From the NCBI GenBank assembly GCA_028717825.1, contig JAQUNB010000058.1, forward strand, positions 1-7,239: a stretch of DNA of 7,239 nt, read 5' to 3'. The stretch comes from Candidatus Omnitrophota bacterium. GTDB lineage: Bacteria; Omnitrophota; Gorgyraeia; Tantalellales; Tantalellaceae. Shown here one piece after another: positions 1-4,567 of the stretch. The translations under genes and the position numbers were made by a program. Numbering within the stretch: the stretch's first letter is position 1; every line of letters starts with the position of its first letter. Below the pieces are notes generated by a model. That model saw nothing but the letters and a program-made list of their open reading frames with translations. It did no database searches and was not told the origin of the DNA.

Positions 1-83
1 AGCTCATGTAACACTTTGGGCGTGTCTGTTTTCATTCTGGTTCCCAAGCCCGCTGCGAGAATGACCGCTGATACGTCTTTCAT
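1..83 (-). CDS. glmU: GlmU N-terminus (bifunctional UDP-GlcNAc pyrophosphorylase / GlcN-1-P acetyltransferase), partial
   Basis: Only the first 27 codons are present; the gene continues off the left edge. The translation begins MKDVSAVILAAGLGTRMK and continues TDTPKVLHE. This is the nucleotide-binding signature of GlmU-type uridylyltransferases: the Gly-rich LAAGxGTRM loop followed by the PKVLH stretch. GlmU is a cytoplasmic enzyme that acetylates glucosamine-1-phosphate and then couples it to UTP, giving UDP-GlcNAc for peptidoglycan and lipid A. The start is supported by an AGGA Shine-Dalgarno with a 6-base spacer before the ATG. Other sugar nucleotidyltransferases share the first loop, but PKVLHE after a short spacer favours GlmU, as does its position downstream of ispE and spoVG, a classic gene order in Firmicutes. 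The acetyltransferase half cannot be seen. Confidence 0.87.
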   Translation of the reverse strand, partial: MKDVSAVILAAGLGTRMKTDTPKVLHE

Positions 84-129
84 GAGTTATCCTGATTTTC
101 CTATTTTCAAATTTGTGCTCGCGGTTGTC

Positions 130-252
130 TTTAGGTCCCTCGAAAACTTCCTCTCGTCGTTTTCTCAGGACCAATTTTCGCATTCGCTTTTGCTTTAAGG
201 TCCTTCAGCTGCTCCTTCTCGTCGCATCTTCAGGACCAAATTTTGCGTTCGC
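130..252. repeat. Two diverged copies of a ~58-bp unit with GGTCC...GGACC ends
   Basis: Copy 1 (130-187) and copy 2 (194-252) lie head to tail, about 64 bases apart. Each starts with TTTA(A)GGTCC, shares CTCGTCG in the middle, and ends with TCAGGACCAA, a T-run and then CG-rich bases (CGCATTCGC or GCGTTCGC). By hand alignment about 29 of the 41 bases from GGTCC to GGACCAA match, with divergence concentrated in the centre. Each copy can fold because GGTCC pairs with GGACC. The pair fills most of the space between tRNA-Gln and glmU. I see no convincing coding frame, although both copies read GPE-x-x-TR on the minus strand before hitting stops. Origin and function are unknown; a small dispersed intergenic repeat is the most likely reading. 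Confidence 0.6.
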
Positions 253-261
253 AAAATTTGG
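236..261 (-). terminator. Perfect 12-bp inverted repeat abutting tRNA-Gln (possible terminator or processing hairpin)
   Basis: The arms CCAAATTTTGCG (236-247) and CGCAAAATTTGG (250-261) are exact reverse complements around a 2-base centre. On the minus strand the first three bases of the hairpin, CCA, are the encoded CCA tail of tRNA-Gln. No U-run follows the stem, so it is not a textbook intrinsic terminator. It could halt transcription weakly, protect or expose the tRNA 3' end for processing, or be the end of a repeat that inserted at the tRNA. The inverted repeat is certain; the function is a guess. Confidence 0.4.
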
Positions 262-332
262 CTGGCGGGCAAGGATTCGAACCTTGACAAGCAGCTCCAA
301 AAGCTGCGGTGCTACCATTACACAACCCGCCA
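259..332 (-). tRNA. tRNA-Gln (anticodon UUG), CCA encoded
   Basis: Read on the minus strand this folds as a complete cloverleaf. The acceptor stem TGGCGGG pairs with CCCGCCA (7 bp); a 3-bp D stem GTG/CAC has a TAATGGTAG loop; the anticodon stem GCAGC/GCTGC encloses the loop TTTTGGA; the variable region is 4 nt; and the T stem CAAGG/CCTTG encloses TTCGAAT. With the 7-base loop, positions 34-36 are TTG, which reads the glutamine codons CAA/CAG. The U1-A72 pair and discriminator G73 also match bacterial glutamine tRNA identity. The CCA tail is encoded at 261-259. The gene sits between spoVG and glmU on the same strand. I see no well-placed promoter of its own, so cotranscription with spoVG is possible. 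Confidence 0.95.
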
Positions 333-345
333 ATCATAAGCTAAA

Positions 346-379
346 CGGAGGCATCCTGTGATTCCTAGAGGTGCCTCCG
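346..379 (-). terminator. Hairpin downstream of spoVG, possible terminator
   Basis: CGGAGGCA (346-353) and TGCCTCCG (372-379) form a perfect 8-bp GC-rich stem with an 18-base interior that can add a few more pairs (CCT with AGG). On the minus strand it follows the spoVG stop by about 30 bases and is followed by TTTAGCTT, a short and interrupted U-tract. It lies 14 bases before the mature 5' end of tRNA-Gln. It could therefore end the spoVG transcript or be a processing site in a spoVG-tRNA transcript. Confidence 0.45.
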
Positions 380-409
380 CCAATTTATCTTATTTCAAGA
401 TCTTTTCTC

Positions 410-904
410 TTAAAGCTCAATGTCTCTTGAAGCTTCTTCTTCAATATTAATCTCGGGTCGTGCGGGAGCTGATTCCCGCCCTTTTGCTCTCGGCCGCTCG
501 CTTCGGGATTCTCCTCTAGGAGAACCTACTGTTGCTTCTTTGTTAAAGGCTTCCAATATTTTTTCCTGTATGTAAAGTCTGCATTCCTGTGTTATGGGAT
601 GGGCTATATCCATATGATTCCCTTGCTTGTCAAGATCACCGCTAGTTTCTTGGGATGGCTGCCTCTGTTCGAGCGGAGACCCGCACTGGTTACAGTATTT
701 ACTGCCGACGGCATTTTTAAAATTGCATTTCCCGCAGGCATCCATCGCTTTTCTGGATGGCATCGCGACAAAAAGACCGTTCGTGCCTTGTATGACTTTA
801 ACGTTCCTGACAACGAACCAGTCATCGAACGTCATGGTCGCGAACGCCTTAAGCTTACCGTCTTTGCTCTCTGTGGGAAATATCCTGACCTCTGTGATCT
901 TCAT
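410..904 (-). CDS. spoVG: SpoVG-family nucleic-acid-binding regulator with an inserted zinc ribbon
   Basis: The 164-residue product starts with the SpoVG fold (MKITEVRIFP, then DGKLKAFATMTFDDWFVVRNVKVIQG, NGLFVAMPSRK at about 43-52) and resumes with DIAHPI at 99-104 and a C-terminal helix to about 121. These blocks match Bacillus SpoVG, which runs straight from MPS-basic into DITHPI. Here about 45 residues intervene and contain CGKC (C57, C60) and CNQC (C71, C74), a CX2C-X10-CX2C zinc ribbon. After the core there is a low-complexity tail, basic and Arg-rich at about 128-149 and acidic at 151-163. SpoVG proteins are small site-specific DNA/RNA-binding regulators with roles beyond sporulation. 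The usual length is about 85-100 residues, so this one is long by insertion and by tail. The start is supported by AAGGAG six bases upstream of the ATG. The family call is firm; the regulatory target is unknown. Confidence 0.9.
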   Translation of the reverse strand: MKITEVRIFPTESKDGKLKAFATMTFDDWFVVRNVKVIQGTNGLFVAMPSRKAMDACGKCNFKNAVGSKYCNQCGSPLEQRQPSQETSGDLDKQGNHMDIAHPITQECRLYIQEKILEAFNKEATVGSPRGESRSERPRAKGRESAPARPEINIEEEASRDIEL

Positions 905-926
905 CTAGTTCTCCTTTCTTTACTGT

Positions 927-1020
927 AGATGCGCTTGATCCCACTTTCCGGGACCAATTAATTCTTCCGACCATAGAGCCAGATGAGATATGTCCGGTTA
1001 GACATTCGCTCTTTGCATCT
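927..1020 (-). promoter_or_regulatory. Candidate structured 5' leader of spoVG
   Basis: In the 184-bp spacer between ispE and spoVG, the minus strand can form a compact branched fold ending just before the spoVG ribosome-binding site. P1 is AGATGC (1020-1015) with GCATCT (932-927). P2 is AGAGC (1012-1008) with GCTCT (979-975). Nested inside P2, P3 is ATGTC (1005-1001) with GACAT (994-990), with a 6-base loop. P4 is GGTCCC (955-950) with GGGATC (942-937), with a 7-base loop and one G-U pair. The AAGGAG site lies about 10 bases beyond P1. The pairings were found by eye and have no covariation support. I do not recognise a known riboswitch class. The spacer has no convincing ORF, and I see no strong sigma-70 promoter in it. 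Confidence 0.33.
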
Positions 1021-1088
1021 CGCTACTTGCCCTGTATTGCATTTAAGCTCGCCGCGTCATCTGTTCTCTATATAAAAGTGGACCAAGA

Positions 1089-1952
1089 TCAACATGTTTT
1101 TGCTACGAATACCTGCCAATTATCTTCAGGTAAAAAAATCCCGCGTATTTTTCTTTCTGCTTGCGTTATTTTATCTTCTTGAAAAATACCAAAAACACTT
1201 GGCCCGCTGCCGGATAAAAGCACACCCAGAGCGCCCGCTTTTTTGAGTTCTGAGAAAATTTTTTCAAGATCGGGAAAATCTCGTAATACTATTGTTTGTA
1301 AATCGTTACGAAGATTTTTTACTATAGAGTTTATATTTTCTCCGCTCGAAAAAGCGGTCATCATTCTATCAACCGTCATCTTGTTTGTCAAGTCAAAAGA
1401 AGACACCTTCCCGTATACTTCGCGGGTAGATATCCCATAAGGCGGCTTAATAACTATATGTGATAATCTATAAGAGGCCTTTACCTCTTCGATAATATCT
1501 CCGCGACCAGAGCCCCTTGCAAAAGCATAGTTTTTAATAAAAAAAGGGACATCCGCACCCAGTTGTCGTGCAATAGCTAATAAGTCCGTTTCCTGTAATG
1601 GGTTACCGCAAATATTATTAAGGGCCCTTAGTAGCGCGGCAGCATCGCTGGATCCTCCTCCGAGACCGGCACTAACGGGGATATTTTTCTCGACATTTAC
1701 GTTGAAATTAGTTTTTTTGCCTGTTTTATCCTTGAATTCTCGTATAGTGCGACCGAGCAGACTATCGCCATCAACCGGAATAGACGGGTCACTACAGTTA
1801 ATAACGGTATTGCCGGGAGTAATATCAACTGTTATGTTATCAAAAATTGAGATTTTTTCGAATAGTGTATCTATCTCGTGATATCCATCGGGTCTTTTAC
1901 CAAGAACGGCAAGAAAAAGATTCACTTTGGCAGGTGCTGTGGTAAAAATCAT
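1089..1952 (-). CDS. ispE: 4-diphosphocytidyl-2-C-methyl-D-erythritol kinase (IspE)
   Basis: The 287-residue product is a full-length GHMP kinase of the MEP isoprenoid pathway. It phosphorylates the 2-hydroxyl of CDP-ME using ATP in the cytoplasm. Diagnostic stretches are PAKVNLFLAVLGKRPDGYHE at residues 7-26 (including the catalytic Lys9 position), the ATP-binding glycine loop GLGGGSSDAA at 96-105, LGADVPFF at 131-138 with the catalytic Asp134, and the C-terminal SGSGPSVFG motif. The length is normal for the family and no key residue is missing. The ATG at 1952 has no clear Shine-Dalgarno (the upstream bases are GGACAGCCTAACG). Translation may therefore be weak or coupled, although tktB ends 70 bases upstream. 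The 70-base gap contains no GC-rich terminator, so cotranscription with tktB is likely. Confidence 0.96.
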   Translation of the reverse strand: MIFTTAPAKVNLFLAVLGKRPDGYHEIDTLFEKISIFDNITVDITPGNTVINCSDPSIPVDGDSLLGRTIREFKDKTGKKTNFNVNVEKNIPVSAGLGGGSSDAAALLRALNNICGNPLQETDLLAIARQLGADVPFFIKNYAFARGSGRGDIIEEVKASYRLSHIVIKPPYGISTREVYGKVSSFDLTNKMTVDRMMTAFSSGENINSIVKNLRNDLQTIVLRDFPDLEKIFSELKKAGALGVLLSGSGPSVFGIFQEDKITQAERKIRGIFLPEDNWQVFVAKTC

Positions 1953-2022
1953 CGTTAGGCTGTCCGACTTAAAAGCTTTGTTGGTTTATTTATGACAGTT
2001 TAGAAACTTTACACTTTCGTAT

Positions 2023-2973
2023 TTATTTCTTTTTTCTCGCAAATAACTTTTCTGCTTCACGGATAATATCCGTTTTGGTCAAACCGAAATATTTATATAA
2101 TTCTTCGGTGGGACCACTGACGCCAAAAACATCTTTTATCCCCATGATCTTCATCGGAACAGGTTCGCTCTGAACAACAACTTCTGCGATGGCACTACCC
2201 ATGCCCCCGTAAATAGTATGTTCTTCAACCGTAAGGATCGCACCCGTTTCTTTTGCGGCTTTTTTTATCGCCTCCGCATCAATGGGCTTGGGCGTATGTA
2301 GATCGATCACACGTACGTGAATATTCTTAGTCTTCAGCTCTTCGGCAGCGTCTATTGCGTCTTTCACTAAATGGCCGCACGCAATTATCGTCATGTCTTT
2401 ACCTTCAGCCATAATGTTCGCTTTCCCGATCTCGAATTTGGGTTTATTCTTGAGTATTGGCACCTTTGCCCTGCCGAGCCGTAAATATACAGGGCCTGGA
2501 AGATACGCGGCCTGTTTTGTAGCGGCAAAGGCTTCTTCGGCATCCGCCGGCACGACCACCGTCATACGCGGGATGATCCTCATAAGTGCTACTTCTTCCA
2601 AGGCTTGGTGAGTAGCACCGTCTTCACCGACCGAGATACCGCCATGGGTGCCGACAATGTTGACATTTAAATTCATATAAGCAACAGACACTCTAACTTG
2701 ATCCCACGCGCGTCCGCTCGCGAACGCACCAAAAGTACATGCGAACGGTATTTTCCCTGAAAGGGCAAACCCCGCGGCGGCGCTTATCATATCCTGTTCC
2801 GCCACACCGTGGCTAATGAACCTATTGGGATATTTTTCTTTGAACCAATGCGCTCTTACAGATTCGGTAAGGTCGGCTGATAATACGACTATTTTTTCGT
2901 TTTCTGCGCCCAACTCCAAAAGCGCTTTACCAAATCCATCTCTTGTCGCTTCTTTTTTTACTTCTTCCGCCAT
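2023..2973 (-). CDS. tktB: Transketolase, C-terminal subunit (pyrimidine-binding plus C-terminal domains)
   Basis: This 316-residue protein is the second half of a split transketolase. It carries the pyrimidine-binding domain, with SHGVAEQDM at 54-62 holding the glutamate (E59) that activates thiamine diphosphate, then GTHGGISVGEDGATHQALEE at about 108-127. A C-terminal domain follows, with HLVKDAIDAAEEL, VRVIDLHTPKPID and EEHTIYGGMGSA. It lacks the diphosphate-binding GDGE domain, which is supplied by the gene at 6262-7104. Together they transfer two-carbon ketol units in the non-oxidative pentose phosphate pathway. The family's usual split lengths (about 280 plus 310) fit. AAAGGA lies about 9 bases before the ATG. 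A DXS-like enzyme is less likely, because DXS is normally one long chain. It probably starts its own transcription unit (see the promoter at 3006-3034) and continues into ispE. Confidence 0.94.
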   Translation of the reverse strand: MAEEVKKEATRDGFGKALLELGAENEKIVVLSADLTESVRAHWFKEKYPNRFISHGVAEQDMISAAAGFALSGKIPFACTFGAFASGRAWDQVRVSVAYMNLNVNIVGTHGGISVGEDGATHQALEEVALMRIIPRMTVVVPADAEEAFAATKQAAYLPGPVYLRLGRAKVPILKNKPKFEIGKANIMAEGKDMTIIACGHLVKDAIDAAEELKTKNIHVRVIDLHTPKPIDAEAIKKAAKETGAILTVEEHTIYGGMGSAIAEVVVQSEPVPMKIMGIKDVFGVSGPTEELYKYFGLTKTDIIREAEKLFARKKK

Positions 2974-3005
2974 TTCTCGGGTTCCTTTCGTGTCGTAATA
3001 CTTTT

Positions 3006-3034
3006 GTTATTCAATCAAAGGTTAATTTTGTAAA
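3006..3034 (-). promoter_or_regulatory. Candidate sigma-70 promoter for tktB-ispE
   Basis: On the minus strand, TTTACA (3034-3029, 5 of 6 with TTGACA) is followed after exactly 17 bases by AATAAC (3011-3006, 4 of 6 with TATAAT). Transcription would start near position 2999, giving a leader of about 25 bases with the AAAGGA site. It is well placed, because the repeat-filled gap upstream makes readthrough from the lipoprotein gene unlikely. The match is moderate and was made by eye. Confidence 0.35.
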
Positions 3035-3139
3035 CCATGAAAAGCCGTTTCTGTTCAGAGTACTGTTTCTCGTAACCGCCTCATATATTTGTTATGTCTT
3101 CTTGTGGGTGTGCCTCTACATTATTTTTTCTGAATCCAT

Positions 3140-3218
3140 CGTAGGGGCGAGGTCCCCTCGCCCTCTCATACGATCTCGCACTCTCTGTCGAACAGGGCGG
3201 GGAAACCCCGCCTCTACG
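3140..3218. repeat. 79-bp double-hairpin intergenic element (GTAGGGGCGAGG type)
   Basis: The ends form an imperfect inverted repeat: CGTAGGGGCGAGG at the left against CCCCGCCTCTACG at the right, 11 of 13 complementary. Inside are two strong hairpins: GGGCGAGG / CCTCGCCC (3145-3152 with 3156-3163, 3-base loop) and GGCGGGG / CCCCGCC (3196-3202 with 3206-3212, AAA loop). Sequences with this look are a familiar class of dispersed hairpin repeats in many bacterial genomes, MITE- or REP-like. There is no U-run on either strand, so it is not an obvious intrinsic terminator. No coding content is likely, although it opens reading frames on both strands. Confidence 0.65.
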
Positions 3219-3236
3219 TTATATTTAAATTTTATT

Positions 3237-3285
3237 GGATTCCCGCTGAACGCCTCTTCATGCTCGCCTTGGCGCGGAAATGACG
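3237..3285. repeat. REP-like palindromic element (GGATTCCCGC...GCGG-AATGACG type)
   Basis: It begins GGATTCCCGC (3237-3246) and ends GCGGAAATGACG (3274-3285). TTCCCGC pairs with GCGGAAA with one C-A mismatch. The termini resemble the widespread intergenic palindrome ending GCGGGAATGACG, but the centre is 27 bases long rather than a short loop. It lies immediately next to the 79-bp element at 3140-3218 and the 7-base arrays, so the whole spacer looks like a place where repeats collect. This is a resemblance by eye only. Confidence 0.4.
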
Positions 3286-3292
3286 TCCGGAT

Positions 3293-3348
3293 AACGAACC
3301 CCGAAACCCGAACGATTAGACACGAGCCACTAGTCACTAGTCACGCAC
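3293..3348. repeat. Degenerate 7-base tandem array, eight units in phase
   Basis: The stretch divides into eight consecutive heptamers: AACGAAC, CCCGAAA, CCCGAAC, GATTAGA, CACGAGC, CACTAGT, CACTAGT, CACGCAC. Seven of the eight have A at position five, and neighbouring units are the most alike (CCCGAAx, then CACTAGT twice exact). This suggests stepwise duplication and drift with a fixed 7-base period. Confidence 0.55.
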
Positions 3349-3361
3349 GTCGCTCTGGCCA

Positions 3362-3403
3362 TGCGCTCTGCCATATGCCATATGCTAAATGCCATCTGCC
3401 AGA
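3362..3403. repeat. Six-unit heptanucleotide array (TGCCATA type)
   Basis: Six consecutive heptamers all begin TGC: TGCGCTC, TGCCATA, TGCCATA, TGCTAAA, TGCCATC, TGCCAGA. Two copies are identical, and four units share TGCCA. This is the clearest of the short arrays in the spacer. It resembles the short tandemly repeated heptanucleotides known from cyanobacterial genomes in its unit length, not in its sequence. Confidence 0.75.
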
Positions 3404-3406
3404 GAT

Positions 3407-3466
3407 TCGTCCCTCGTCTCTCGTCCTAGTGAGCGCAGCGAACGATCGTCCTCCGTCTCTCGTTTT
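3407..3466. repeat. Heptanucleotide array (TCGTCYC type) with an 18-bp interruption
   Basis: Three heptamers TCGTCCC, TCGTCTC, TCGTCCT (3407-3427) are followed by an 18-base interruption (3428-3445, containing GAGCGCAGCGAAC) and then three more, TCGTCCT, CCGTCTC, TCGTTTT (3446-3466). Units on both sides match, including an exact TCGTCCT on each flank. The array was therefore probably continuous before the interruption, or expanded twice. Confidence 0.65.
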
Positions 3467-3474
3467 CATCGGCG

Positions 3475-3488
3475 CCATATACCATGTA
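3475..3488. repeat. Two-unit heptamer remnant (CCATATA, CCATGTA)
   Basis: CCATATA followed directly by CCATGTA, differing at one base, lies just beyond the previous array and resembles the core of the TGCCATA units. Alone it would be chance-level. It is listed because it sits in a run of arrays with the same period. Confidence 0.25.
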
Positions 3489-3549
3489 CGTTCTTAATAC
3501 CCTGCCATGCATCGCTATCATATACGCTCTTTAACCAATCCGTTCCCGC

Positions 3550-4557
3550 TTAGAAATATCCGGCAGGCGCTTCGACTATTTTCTCTATAGGACTTTTCTC
3601 TTTCGCGTAATTGTAAACATTACTGCCGGTTATTTTAAGTTTAGCGTTTTCGAGCAGATCTTCGAGCACCAGATAGTCGAATTTTTGGAACTTGTACCCA
3701 TATACCACTTCGTTCGCGATACGCAGTATCTCCTGTATTTTTTTGATGCGTATATTTTTCCCGTCGTCTTCTTGCTTCTGATCCGCTATTTTGAACTTTA
3801 CGAAAAATGACCCTGTGCTATCCTGCGGGACATAAACGCTTTCTGCTTCCTCGTAATTAAAAAGCCCGGCCAAGTCCTTGTTCACCCTAAAATCCATCTT
3901 CATCCTGTTGACAATTTGCGCCGCGAGAAACTCTTCCAGAGTAATATCTTTTAAGTAAAATTTCCCTCTCCAGTAACCGATATCACTAAGCTTTGTCGGT
4001 TGACTCCTGAAAAATTCCTCCAGAACCTTGTCCCTTGCCGCGGGGTCTACCTCGAGTTTATCGAAGATCCTTTCTATGGAACGCTCTTTTTTTGCCTGCG
4101 GTGTCAAGTTAATGCTGAAAAGCGTCCTCTTGAAGGTTTCATCCCTCGATATGTCGGTATAAAGGCTCCTTTTTACGTCATCAACATATTTTATGATAAC
4201 GACCTGAAGCTCCGGAAGTCTGGCGTCCTGAGTCACAAGACAATAGAACTTTATATCGGCATCAGTGCTCAGAACGATCCTTGAGGCGATCAAAAGAAGG
4301 TTGCTTATGGTATCCCACGCTTGTTCGCTTATCCCCAAATTCACATCAAGAAGCCCCGTCATGGGATAATATATACCGATGGTGTTACCCTCAACGGTAA
4401 CTTCCACATTCATATTATATTCGCTCTTGCATATTTCCTTAACGGCTTCCGGTAATGTTTCCTTGGGATAAGTCGGGGCGCACCCGTTTGCGAAAAGAAA
4501 CGCGGTTGCCATTATTAAACCACAAAAAAATATCTTTTTTTTGCACGTGTTGTTCAT
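3550..4557 (-). CDS. Uncharacterised lipoprotein coupled to the FtsH-like protease gene
   Basis: I do not recognise the family. The 335-residue protein begins with a lipoprotein signal: basic MNNTCKKK, a hydrophobic stretch (residues 9-23), and a lipobox-like FANGC with the lipidation cysteine at 26. It should be anchored to a membrane and face the periplasm. The mature part is soluble, mixed alpha/beta and charged, with no further membrane segment, no zinc motif and no repeat that I can see; helical stretches are likely around 165-200 and 280-315. I chose the ATG at 4557, not the upstream in-frame start at 4677. It places the signal peptide at the N-terminus, lies 10 bases after the protease stop codon, and avoids a 110-base overlap. 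Its Shine-Dalgarno is weak (TGGGA), which suggests translational coupling. The context suggests a partner, adaptor or substrate of the protease, but this is inference. Confidence 0.75.
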   Translation of the reverse strand: MNNTCKKKIFFCGLIMATAFLFANGCAPTYPKETLPEAVKEICKSEYNMNVEVTVEGNTIGIYYPMTGLLDVNLGISEQAWDTISNLLLIASRIVLSTDADIKFYCLVTQDARLPELQVVIIKYVDDVKRSLYTDISRDETFKRTLFSINLTPQAKKERSIERIFDKLEVDPAARDKVLEEFFRSQPTKLSDIGYWRGKFYLKDITLEEFLAAQIVNRMKMDFRVNKDLAGLFNYEEAESVYVPQDSTGSFFVKFKIADQKQEDDGKNIRIKKIQEILRIANEVVYGYKFQKFDYLVLEDLLENAKLKITGSNVYNYAKEKSPIEKIVEAPAGYF

Positions 4558-4567
4558 GTTTTCCCAG

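Noticed and set aside
599..928. Plus-strand frames opposite spoVG
   Set aside because: They are antisense shadows; spoVG on the minus strand is a clear family match with its own ribosome site.
927..1045. c-di-GMP-I (GEMM) riboswitch upstream of spoVG
   Set aside because: AGGGCAA and GCAAAG occur in the right order, but only 10 bases separate them, leaving no room for the GNRA hairpin between them. I also cannot find the matching receptor and P1 partner.
911..1088. Short minus-strand ORF through the spoVG leader, including an ATG at 974
   Set aside because: It runs into spoVG in another frame and has no Shine-Dalgarno and no recognisable protein. The bases are better explained by paired RNA stems.
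3116..3337. 73-residue minus-strand reading frame in the same spacer
   Set aside because: It is entirely within the repeat elements, with no homology I recognise and no good ribosome site.
3293..3488. CRISPR array
   Set aside because: The units are 7 bases, directly adjacent and degenerate, with no spacers and no cas genes nearby.
2943..3497. 184-residue plus-strand reading frame across the spacer
   Set aside because: It starts inside tktB, runs through hairpin repeats and heptamer arrays, and its translation is made of repeat-derived Arg/Pro/Ser-rich stretches. It is an open frame by chance.
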